Below, piece by piece: positions 1 through 5,548 of a DNA stretch of 5,955 nucleotides. Positions within the stretch are counted from its first letter, which is position 1; every line of letters begins with the position of its first letter. This DNA is from Syntrophomonadaceae bacterium (GTDB lineage: Bacteria; Bacillota; Dethiobacteria; PWVN01). Location: the NCBI GenBank assembly GCA_003561835.1, contig PWVN01000278.1:1-5955 (forward strand), in the 5' to 3' direction. The position numbers were made by a program, and so were the translations under genes. Under the pieces are notes generated by a model. The model searched no databases. It saw only the letters and a program-made list of their open reading frames with translations, and had not been told where the DNA came from.

Positions 1-1
1 A

Positions 2-592
2 AACCGGCCCTCCCCCATCAACGCCCCGGACCTTTTCGTCAACATGGCTCCCATCGTGCTCCTGCGGGGTACCAGGCAGGCGGTGGATTACTACCAGCTG
101 CTCCTGGCGGAACTGGAAGAACGGGCGGCGGCGGGAGAGGGGGCTCTCTATCAGGAGAACTTCCGTCTTCTCTGGGACAACATCGCCATATGGCACCGAG
201 TCCTCTCCTTCTACAGCATGTTTACCGAATACGGGGCCTGCTTCGTGGTGGATACCTATACGGGGGCCTGGTCCGGGACCTGGGATGAGGGGGAAGACCC
301 CTTCCGGAGCATGGCCCGGGTCTACACCCGGATCATGCTGAACCAGGGGATTGAACCCCGGGCCGCCCTGATGCTCCGGGATGCCCGGGACTACGGGGTG
401 GACGGCTTTGTCATGCACGCCAACCGCTCCTGCAAGCCCTACTCCCAGCTGCAGCTGCCCCTGCGCCGCATCCTGATGCAAGAGACGGGGCTGCCGGGCC
501 TGCTGGTGGAAGCGGATATGTGCGACCCCCGGAACTTCGCTGCGGAGAGCATCAAGACTCGGGTGGAAGCCTTCCTGGAGAATCTGGCCTGA
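2..592 (+). CDS. 2-hydroxyacyl-CoA dehydratase / benzoyl-CoA reductase subunit, HgdB/BcrC-like (5' partial)
   Basis: The reading frame is open from base 2 to the TGA at 590-592, giving 196 residues, so this is the C-terminal part of a longer protein (family members are usually about 350-430 residues). The first ATG, at 44, lies inside the domain and is probably not the true start. The diagnostic block is near the C-terminus: HANRSCKPYS, then the acidic LLVEADMCDPRNF, then KTRVEAFLENL. In this family the Cys of the NRSCKP block is a likely [4Fe-4S] ligand. The enzymes remove water from 2-hydroxyacyl-CoA, or reduce aromatic CoA esters, using low-potential electrons from an ATP-driven activator protein. 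The partner subunit and activator would be expected upstream, outside the window. The substrate cannot be read from this fragment. The gene converges on an acyl-CoA synthetase, which fits CoA-ester metabolism. Family assignment is firm; the exact reaction is unknown. Confidence 0.88.
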   Translation, partial: NRPSPINAPDLFVNMAPIVLLRGTRQAVDYYQLLLAELEERAAAGEGALYQENFRLLWDNIAIWHRVLSFYSMFTEYGACFVVDTYTGAWSGTWDEGEDPFRSMARVYTRIMLNQGIEPRAALMLRDARDYGVDGFVMHANRSCKPYSQLQLPLRRILMQETGLPGLLVEADMCDPRNFAAESIKTRVEAFLENLA

Positions 593-599
593 TTCATTG

Positions 600-632
600 A
601 CACGAAAAAGCCCCGGCTCCCGGCCGGGGCTT
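600..632 (-). terminator. Intrinsic terminator between convergent genes
   Basis: A perfect 10-bp stem (608-617 pairing with 623-632, arms AAGCCCCGGC and GCCGGGGCTT) encloses a 5-nt loop. Read on the - strand, the hairpin is followed by a run of five T (complement of 605-609), the classic form, so it best terminates the acyl-CoA synthetase transcript about 40 nt after its stop. On the + strand the downstream T-run is poor (TTCCCT), so for the dehydratase gene it may act only partly. It lies in the 81-nt gap between the two stop codons. Confidence 0.8.
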
Positions 633-673
633 CCCTGTGTTCTCAGCTGTCCCTTTAAGGCTTTTCGGGAGGA

Positions 674-2353
674 TCAGCCGGATTTTTCCTCCAACTTCCT
701 CTCCTCTTCGTCCCTTAGAACCCGGCGCAGCACCTTGCCCACCATGGTTTTCGGCAGTTCCTGGCGGAACTCCACCCTCTTGGGCACCTTGTAGGCGGCC
801 AGGTTTTCCCTGCAGTGTTTGATGACTTCCTCTTCCGTCAGGGTTTCCCCTTCCTTGGCCACGCAGTAGGCCTTGATGGTCTCCCCCCGGTAGCGGTCGC
901 GGATCCCGGCCACCACGGCTTCCTTGATCTTCGGGTGGGTGAAGAGGACCTCCTCGATATCCCGGGGGTAGATGTTGAAGCCGCCAGCGATGATCATGTC
1001 CTTTTTCCGATCCACGATATAGGTGAAGCCGTCCTCGTCGATGCGGGCGATGTCCCCCGTCTTCAACCAGCCCTCCGTCAAGGCGATGGCCGTCTCCTCG
1101 GGCATGTTCAGGTACCCTTCCATGACCTGGGGCCCCTTGACGCAAAGCTCGCCGAGCTCTCCCAGGGGCAGGTCCTAACCCGTGTCCACGTCTACCACCT
1201 TCATGTCCGTATCCGGTATGGGCAGCCCGATGCTGCCGGCTTTCCTCAGGCCGGCGATGGGGTTGGCGTGGGTGACGGGGGAAGTTTCCGAGAGGCCGTA
1301 GCCCTCGATGAGCTTGCCTCCGGTGATCTTTTCAAACTTGCTCTGGACCTCCACTGGCAGGGGAGCGGCGCCGCTGATGCAGACCTTGATGGAGCTCAAG
1401 TCGTATTTGGGCGTCTCGGGGGAGTTGTTGATGGCCACATAGATGGTGGGGACGCCGGGGAAGTAGTTGATCTTTTCTTTCTGGATGGCCTCCAGGGCCA
1501 TTTTCAGGTCAAACCGGGGCAGCATGACCGTCTTGGCGGCGCCCAGGAGGGCGAAGTTCATGCACAGGGTCATGCCGTAGGAATGGAAGAGGGGCAGGAC
1601 CGCCAGAATGGACTCCTCCCCCGGGGCGATTTCCGGCAGCCAGTGGAAGAGCTGGTAGGAGTTGGACACCAGGTTCCGGTGGGTGAGGACAGCCCCCTTG
1701 GAGATGCCCGTGGTCCCTCCGGTGTACATGTAGACGGCATGGCTTGCGGGGTTAACTTTGACCGGGGCGGCCGCCGCCGCATCCCCCTTCTCCACCAGGC
1801 CCATGAAGCTGTGGTCTTCCGGGGCCAGGGAAACCCGGTCCCCCTCCTTTTTCTCTTTGAAGAGGGTGTAGAGGAAGCGAAGCTTGCCGGGGAAATAGTC
1901 CTTGATATTGGTGGCGATGACGTGTTTCACCCGGGTATCCTGTTGTATGCCCTTGATCATGCCGTAGAAGCGGGTCAGAGTGATGATAGTTTCGGCGCCG
2001 GAATCCTTCAACTGGTGCTTCATCTCCCGGGCCACGTACATGGGGTTGCAGGGGACGTTGATGGCCCCCAGTTTGAAGGCGGCGAAATAAGTAATGATGA
2101 ATTGCGGGCAGTTGGGCAGGTGAACGGCCACCTTGTCCCCTTCCTTGACCCCCAGGGCGGCCAGGGAACCGGCAAACCTGTCGATCAGCCGGGATACTTC
2201 CTGATAGGTCAGGGTTGCTCTCATAAAGCTGGTGAAGGGCCGGTCCGGGTACTTTTCCACAGTCCCCATAAACATCTCGTACAGGCTGATGTCCGGGTAT
2301 TCCACACTGTGAGGCACACCGCTGTCATAGTTTTTCAGCCAAACTTTTTCCAT
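674..2353 (-). pseudogene. Long-chain acyl-CoA synthetase (FadD-like AMP-forming ligase) interrupted by an in-frame amber codon
   Basis: One frame runs from ATG (2351-2353) to TGA (674-676), 559 positions, the usual length for long-chain fatty acid:CoA ligases. These make acyl-CoA from acid, ATP and CoA through an acyl-AMP. The family blocks are in order: the P-loop TGGTTGISKG (211-220), ISGAAPLP (about 327-333), the A5 motif YGLSETSP (352-359), the TGD of the A7 region (432-434), hinge DRKKD (448-452), and PKTMVGK with the catalytic Lys at about 540. Position 393 is TAG (complement of 1175-1177). Homology continues past it in the same frame (DLPLGELGELCVKGPQV), so there is no frameshift. Stopping there removes part of the N domain and the whole C-terminal lid. 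The start is supported by GAGGAGGG 6 nt upstream (complement of 2360-2367). It could be a fresh pseudogene, a sequencing error, or a read-through gene; chain-length specificity is inferred. Confidence 0.88.
1175..1177 (-). other. In-frame amber (TAG) codon in the acyl-CoA synthetase
   Basis: The + strand reads CTA, the - strand TAG, between VDVDTG and DLPLGELGEL. In related ligases this spot is usually a Lys, Glu or other polar residue in a surface loop (DTGK-x-LPxGE type, from family knowledge), so a single base change from AAG, GAG or CAG would explain it. An internal ATG (1121-1123) follows 17 codons later, with a weak AAGGGG 8 nt before it. Starting there would yield a 149-residue piece holding the hinge and catalytic Lys but no P-loop. 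Confidence 0.9.
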
Positions 2354-2359
2354 AAATTG

Positions 2360-2367
2360 CCCTCCTC
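2360..2367 (-). promoter_or_regulatory. Ribosome binding site of the acyl-CoA synthetase
   Basis: On the - strand GAGGAGGG ends 6 nt before the ATG at 2353, a strong Shine-Dalgarno match that fixes the start codon. Confidence 0.8.
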
Positions 2368-2386
2368 TGGAAACGTTGATTTGTAT

Positions 2387-2428
2387 TGCCTGTAATGGTT
2401 GGCCCAGGCCCTTTTGTGCCTGTATTGG
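2387..2428 (-). repeat. Near-identical 12-mers 30 bp apart in the acyl-CoA synthetase leader
   Basis: TGCCTGTAATGG (2387-2398) and TGCCTGTATTGG (2417-2428) match at 11 of 12 bases and start 30 bp apart, about three helical turns. The second copy overlaps a small hairpin (CAGGC 2405-2409 with GCCTG 2418-2422). They lie between promoter and start codon on the synthetase transcript. They could be paired operator half-sites for a repressor, or chance; no known regulator site is recognised. Confidence 0.35.
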
Positions 2429-2477
2429 CCGGGTGAAGAAAAACTTGCCAGCTTAAATATTTATCTATGTTAATAAA

Positions 2478-2505
2478 ATTATAACACAAGCGGGAAAACA
2501 GACAA
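2478..2505 (-). promoter_or_regulatory. Sigma-70/SigA-type promoter of the acyl-CoA synthetase
   Basis: On the - strand a perfect TATAAT -10 box (complement of 2478-2483) sits 16 nt downstream of TTGTCT (complement of 2500-2505, four of six matches to TTGACA). Transcription would begin near 2471, giving a leader of about 118 nt. The surrounding AT-rich stretch (about 2450-2560) stands out from the GC-rich coding DNA. Confidence 0.65.
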
Positions 2506-2509
2506 TACA

Positions 2510-2550
2510 TTTTGAATCAAAAGATTTCCATACTTACGAATCCTTACGAA
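2510..2550. promoter_or_regulatory. Candidate operator region upstream of the synthetase promoter: palindrome plus direct repeat
   Basis: TTTTGAATCAAAA (2510-2522) is a perfect inverted repeat around one central base, starting 5 bp from the -35 box. Next to it CTTACGAA occurs twice (2533-2540 and 2543-2550), exactly 10 bp or one helical turn apart. Symmetric or phased short sites next to a -35 box are typical of regulator binding. Which protein would bind is not known, and these AT-rich words could also be chance. Confidence 0.35.
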
Positions 2551-2578
2551 TAATCAAAATTACACAGCCTTCTCTTCT

Positions 2579-2633
2579 GCCCCCGGTCCGGCCGGGGGGC
2601 TTTTGCCCCGCAGGGCCCGGGGTTTGCCCCGCA
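2579..2633. repeat. GC-rich hairpin cluster with an 11-bp direct repeat
   Basis: An abrupt G/C block sits inside an AT-rich intergenic region. GCCCCC (2579-2584) can pair with GGGGGC (2595-2600). GGGGC TTTT GCCCC (2596-2609) forms an alternative tetraloop hairpin. TTTGCCCCGCA occurs twice, 21 bp apart (2602-2612 and 2623-2633). The pieces compete for the same bases, so they would form alternative structures if transcribed. It lies 70-125 nt upstream of the Asp23-family start. Function is unknown: leader structure, protein site or small repeat element. Confidence 0.5.
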
Positions 2634-2688
2634 TTTCTCCCGGCATATTCCCCGGGCAAGTGTAATAAGGATTACATAAGCAAAGCAG

Positions 2689-2695
2689 AAGGAGG
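2689..2695 (+). promoter_or_regulatory. Ribosome binding site that selects the GTG start of the Asp23-family gene
   Basis: AAGGAGG lies 8 nt before the GTG at 2704. The alternative in-frame ATG at 2725 would be 29 nt away, so the GTG is preferred. Confidence 0.8.
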
Positions 2696-2703
2696 TTTTC
2701 TCG

Positions 2704-3108
2704 GTGAACGTAAAAGGGAATACCATGATTAACGAAAACGTCTTCCTGATGGCGGCCCAGATTGTGCTCCAGGACCTGGAGGATGTGATCAAGCCGGAGA
2801 AGAAGGGGCCCCTGGGCGGGATTTCCAAGATCTTTGCAGAAAAACCCACGGCCCAGATCCAGGTGAAAAAGATGGAACCGAATAAGGATGCGGAATTTGG
2901 CCGGGTTTCCTACGAACTGCGCCTGGCGGTTCTCTACGGTGCCAAGATTCCCGCCCTGGTGGGGGAGATCCGCCGGCAGTTGAACAAAACCATCCAGGAG
3001 ATGACGGGCTATACGGTGGAGAAGGTGGATATCACGGTGGAGAGGATCGTGGAGGCGGATGAATTGGCGGAGGAGGAGGAGGAAACGGAGGGCGTCGTGA
3101 AGGTGTAA
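2704..3108 (+). CDS. Asp23/Gls24 family envelope stress response protein
   Basis: A 134-residue protein with a GTG start chosen by its strong ribosome binding site. The middle carries the Asp23/Gls24 (DUF322) signature: GRVSYELRLAVLYGAKIPALVGEIRRQLNK-type strand and helix (about 66-97), then a GYTVEKVDITVERI strand (about 102-115). The tail is strongly acidic (EADELAEEEEE, about 117-127). Members are small cytoplasmic proteins, abundant in Gram-positive bacteria, several of which gather at the membrane through partners and are tied to cell-envelope or alkaline stress; no enzymatic activity is established. There is no signal peptide or membrane segment. The N-terminal 60 residues match the general family pattern less clearly. 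It stands alone, divergent from the acyl-CoA synthetase and followed by a terminator, so it is probably monocistronic. No clear promoter was found; TAATAA at 2663-2668 is a weak -10 candidate. Confidence 0.85.
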   Translation: MNVKGNTMINENVFLMAAQIVLQDLEDVIKPEKKGPLGGISKIFAEKPTAQIQVKKMEPNKDAEFGRVSYELRLAVLYGAKIPALVGEIRRQLNKTIQEMTGYTVEKVDITVERIVEADELAEEEEETEGVVKV

Positions 3109-3223
3109 AGAAGGGGCCTTCCGGCCTGGAAATAATTATTCGACACGGGCTTGTTTTCCTTTGGCCCATCCGGGGGCTTACAATTGAGAATTTTCAGAAA
3201 CGGAAAAACGGAAAACCCCTTAC

Positions 3224-3253
3224 AAAAAGCCCCTGGAGAGGGGTTTTTTCTTT
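3224..3253 (+). terminator. Intrinsic terminator downstream of the Asp23-family gene
   Basis: AAAAAGCCCC (3224-3233) pairs with GGGGTTTTTT (3240-3249) through a 6-nt loop, with one G-U pair in the middle, followed by CTTT. It lies 115 nt after the Asp23-family stop. The A-run on the left arm means it could also work from the other strand. It separates this gene from the AOR remnant, so the remnant and the genes after it need their own promoter or read-through. Confidence 0.8.
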
Positions 3254-3309
3254 GGTACGCTTATTGCTCTGTTTCCGGGGGGGATGCATTCCCCGGATGC
3301 CGGCAAAAA

Positions 3310-3630
3310 GGCCTGTATCAGCTGCGGGTTGGGCTGGCGGAAGTCCTCTCCCTGGTGACAGGGGAGAACTTCACCGCGGCAGAGCTGGAAAAGACGGGGG
3401 AAAGAGGGGTCAACATCGCCCGTCTCTTCAACCAGCGGGAAGGTTTCACCGGCGGGGACGATTCCCTGCCGGAGAGGATCTTCAAGGATCCCCTGCAGAG
3501 TGGGGCCACGGCGGGGAGGGTGCTGCCCCGGGAGGAGTTTGACAGGATGCTAGCAGAATAATATATCCTGCGGGGTTGGCAGGAAGACGGGTCCGCGAGC
3601 GAGAAAAAGAAAAAGGAACTGGGCCTTTAG
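3310..3630 (+). pseudogene. C-terminal remnant of tungsten-type aldehyde:ferredoxin oxidoreductase
   Basis: The frame from about 3310 reads as the last ~105 residues of an AOR (about 600 residues when intact): LAEVLSLVTGENFTAAELEKTGERGVNIARLFNQREGF, GGDDSLPERIFKDPL, then the EEFDRMLAE segment. A TAA (3559-3561) interrupts it, but the same frame continues with YILRGW...KKKKELGL and TAG (3628-3630), matching the usual AOR end (MLDEYYxLRGW...LKxLGL). TAA thus replaces a Tyr-like codon. At the upstream edge, GLY (3310-3318) sits where AORs have the DxxGLC cluster-ligand motif, about 105 residues from the end; the Cys would be Tyr (TGT to TAT) and the Asp is gone. Everything upstream (cofactor domains, other cluster Cys) is missing. 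The intact enzyme interconverts aldehydes and carboxylic acids with ferredoxin. The upstream boundary is approximate; no functional start exists. Confidence 0.85.
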
Positions 3631-3631
3631 G

Positions 3632-3868
3632 ATGTCTCTTACGGTTGAGGTTACCCTGAAGGGCCCCTTGAGCCGCTATTCTCAGGGAGAAGATAGCACA
3701 GACATGCAGCTTTTGGAGGGGGCGGCCGTGGCCGATGTGCTGAAGCGACTGTCCCTCCCCCGGGAGAAAACCAGCCTTCTGGTGGTAAACGGGGTGAAGG
3801 CTGGCGTGGATACCCCCCTCATGGAGGGGGATAGAGGGACCCTTTATCCCCCCGTTTCAGGAGGATAA
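3632..3868 (+). CDS. MoaD/ThiS family sulfur carrier protein
   Basis: 78 residues with the beta-grasp ubiquitin-like pattern: N-terminal strand (SLTVEVTLKGPL), a helix with VADVLKRLSLP (about 33-43), VVNGV (about 51-55), the LMEGDRGTLYPPVSGG segment, and a C-terminal Gly-Gly. In this family the terminal Gly is adenylated and thiocarboxylated by a MoeB/ThiF-type enzyme and donates sulfur, for molybdopterin or other sulfur chemistry. The ATG begins one base after the TAG of the AOR remnant, the tight coupling typical of aor-moaD pairs, so it probably served the tungstopterin cofactor of that AOR. AAGGA (3613-3617) lies about 14 nt upstream, a distant ribosome site, suggesting the gene once relied on translation coupled to the AOR. 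Unlike its neighbour it is undamaged. It could have a general molybdopterin or another sulfur-transfer role. Confidence 0.85.
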   Translation: MSLTVEVTLKGPLSRYSQGEDSTDMQLLEGAAVADVLKRLSLPREKTSLLVVNGVKAGVDTPLMEGDRGTLYPPVSGG

Positions 3869-3873
3869 CAAAA

Positions 3874-3881
3874 AAAGGAGG
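3874..3881 (+). promoter_or_regulatory. Ribosome binding site of the symporter
   Basis: AAAGGAGG ends 9 nt before the ATG at 3891, in the 22-nt gap after the MoaD-like stop codon. It is a strong, independent translation start. Confidence 0.8.
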
Positions 3882-3890
3882 CATACAGGG

Positions 3891-5492
3891 ATGGAAGACT
3901 CTATTCTGAATGTATTTTCAACGGCCAACTGGATTTTGCTCTTCTTGGGAATCTACATGGCTATCATCATTTTCATGGGGTTTTTCTACAGCCGCAGAAT
4001 CCACGATGCCGAAGACCTTTGCGTGGCCGGCCGGCAGCTCACCTTTATGTACATGGTTCCCTCCATCATCGCCACCTGGATCTGTGCTGGTGCCATGATG
4101 GGGGCGGCGGGGTATGGGTACCTCTTTGGCATGCAGGGGGTTATCTTTGACCCTTGGGCCCCGGCCCTGTGTATGATTTTGATTGGCCTCTTCTTCGCCT
4201 ACCGCATGCGGAAGGCCCGGTACACCACCATCACCGATTTCTTCGATGCTCGCTACAACAAGACGGTGGGCTTCTGCTACACCATTATCCAGATCCTCTC
4301 GGCCCTGGCCTGGCTGGGAGGCCAGCTGGTGGCCCTGGGAATCATCGTCTATCTGACCACCGGCTTCTCCATGCAGACGGCGGTCATCGTGGCCACCGTG
4401 GCCATCATCATCGTCACCAGCGCCGGGGGCCTGTGGGCCCTCTCCCGGGTGGATGCCATCGGGTTTGTCCTGATTATCGCGGGGTTGGTGGTCATGTTCC
4501 CCGTCGTCATGGGGGAGGTGGGGGGCTTTGCCAACTTTGTCAGCATCGCCGAGAACTGGGCGGAACTGCCCACCTGGTCCATGTTCCCCCTGGGAGGGGA
4601 GGAGGGCTACCTCTGGTACCCTGGCTTTTTGGGGATTCTCCTCTACATCTCGGCCTGGTCTGCCCTGTCCCTGGGGGATGTGCCGAGCCAGGTCCTGATG
4701 CAGCGGGCCTTGGCCGCCAAGGATGAGAAGACGGCGGTTCGGGGCTTTCTGACCAGCGGCGTCCTCTACCTGGTCATCGGCATGATACCCGTCATGATCG
4801 GTATAGCCGTCTTCACCTACGGCCTGGATGCCCCCGTGGACCAGGCGGAATATGTGCTGCCCTGGGCGGCCTACAGCTTCCTACCGGCCTGGGCGGGGAT
4901 TCTTTTCATCGTCTCCCTGGCGGCGGCCATCGTCAGTACCTCCGGGGACAACGCCCTCATCATCTCCACCCTGATCGGCAACAACATCTACAAAAACATC
5001 CGGCCCCAGGCCACCTCGGAAGACATTTTGAAGGTCATCCGGATCGCCATTCCCATCGTCACCCTTTTTGCCATGGCCATCGCCCTCTACTTCGAGACGG
5101 TCTATAAACTGATTGTCCTCTCCGGGGGCATCCAGCTGGCCACCATCTTTGCCGCCTATGCCTTCGGGTACTTCTGGAAAAAAGCCAATGCCACCGGCGC
5201 TCTAGCCTCCTTCTTCGCGGGCCTGGTGTTCTGGGTCGGCTTTTACCTTTACTTCCTGCCCACCACCATGGATTACAACCTGGATGTGCTGGTGGAAGGG
5301 GAGGCGTACATGACCTGGGCCGTGGATGATGCCATCTTCATCGCCCTGGTCCCTGCCGCTGTCATCAGCATCCTCACCCTGGTGGTGGTTTCCCTTTTGA
5401 CCCAGGACCGGGACCCTGCCAGGCAGATGTTGAACAAGGCAGGGGAAGACATGAGCAATATGCCCTGCTATTTCTGGTCCCGGGGGGCCTAG
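3891..5492 (+). CDS. Sodium:solute symporter family (SSS) transporter
   Basis: 533 residues, strongly hydrophobic, about 13 membrane helices (roughly 13-34, 54-78, 84-105, 126-155, 160-178, 187-210, 240-262, 284-309, 325-348, 380-401, 406-429, 434-456, 478-502), the usual SSS fold size. Family marks are the VAGRQLTF entry to helix 2 (45-52), TSAGGLWALSRVDAIG (176-191), GDVPSQVLMQRALAAKD (262-278), and VSTSGDNALIISTL (348-361), whose Ser/Thr at 349-351 align with the expected Na2 sodium site. The protein couples sodium entry to uptake of a small organic solute at the cytoplasmic membrane. The substrate (carboxylate, amino acid, sugar or other) cannot be told from sequence. It shares an apparent operon with the MoaD-like gene (22 nt apart). 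Beside AOR and CoA-ester genes, a carboxylic acid is a reasonable guess only. The last 30 residues (QDRDPARQMLNKAGEDMSN...) are a polar cytoplasmic tail. It ends in TAG. Confidence 0.9.
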   Translation: MEDSILNVFSTANWILLFLGIYMAIIIFMGFFYSRRIHDAEDLCVAGRQLTFMYMVPSIIATWICAGAMMGAAGYGYLFGMQGVIFDPWAPALCMILIGLFFAYRMRKARYTTITDFFDARYNKTVGFCYTIIQILSALAWLGGQLVALGIIVYLTTGFSMQTAVIVATVAIIIVTSAGGLWALSRVDAIGFVLIIAGLVVMFPVVMGEVGGFANFVSIAENWAELPTWSMFPLGGEEGYLWYPGFLGILLYISAWSALSLGDVPSQVLMQRALAAKDEKTAVRGFLTSGVLYLVIGMIPVMIGIAVFTYGLDAPVDQAEYVLPWAAYSFLPAWAGILFIVSLAAAIVSTSGDNALIISTLIGNNIYKNIRPQATSEDILKVIRIAIPIVTLFAMAIALYFETVYKLIVLSGGIQLATIFAAYAFGYFWKKANATGALASFFAGLVFWVGFYLYFLPTTMDYNLDVLVEGEAYMTWAVDDAIFIALVPAAVISILTLVVVSLLTQDRDPARQMLNKAGEDMSNMPCYFWSRGA

Positions 5493-5501
5493 CCTAGGGG
5501 A

Positions 5502-5545
5502 GGGACAGGGGGGACAGGGACCTTGTCCCATTTTTTCTATTTTTG
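5502..5545 (+). terminator. Terminator-like hairpin after the symporter, possibly part of a REP-type repeat
   Basis: GGGACAG (5511-5517) pairs with TTGTCCC (5523-5529) through a 5-nt loop with one G-U pair, followed by ATTTTTTCTATTTTT. The left arm is duplicated: GGGACAGGG occurs in tandem at 5502-5510 and 5511-5519, so either copy can pair. Position, stem and T-run fit an intrinsic terminator of the MoaD-symporter operon. Similar GGGACAGG...TTGTCCC words are, from memory, widespread repeats in Clostridia genomes. Confidence 0.7.
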
Positions 5546-5548
5546 CTG

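Noticed and set aside
594..1145. A 183-codon - strand open frame overlapping the 3' half of the synthetase
   Set aside because: It is the shifted frame of the synthetase, Gly/Arg/Pro-rich without motifs, while the real frame keeps the TGD, DRKKD and PKTMVGK blocks.
815..2395. A 526-codon open frame on the + strand covering the acyl-CoA synthetase region
   Set aside because: It is antisense to a frame with every AMP-forming ligase motif. Its translation is Gly/Asp/His/Val-rich with no recognisable domain, a common by-product of GC-rich codon use on the other strand.
3108..3131. GGCC-TTCC-GGCC hairpin right after the Asp23-family stop as its terminator
   Set aside because: Only four solid base pairs and no T-run; the hairpin at 3224-3253 is far better.
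3274..3297. Hairpin TCCGGGG / CCCCGGA just before the AOR remnant, considered as a terminator or attachment site
   Set aside because: A 7-bp stem with a 10-nt loop, no T-run on either side and no second copy seen; it may only mark GC-rich junction DNA.
3151..3309. In-frame ATG extension upstream of the AOR remnant, which would make a 136-residue protein
   Set aside because: The added 53 residues show no AOR similarity and span the intrinsic terminator at 3224-3249, and no ribosome binding site precedes 3151. The ATG is fortuitous.
3299..3340. A CxxC-like ACISCGLGWR in another frame near the AOR fragment edge
   Set aside because: It is out of frame with the clear AOR homology and only a few codons long; probably chance.
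4154..4726. A 190-codon + strand open frame inside the symporter
   Set aside because: It is a shifted frame of a clear membrane transporter; its Gly/His/Pro-rich translation is a compositional shadow.
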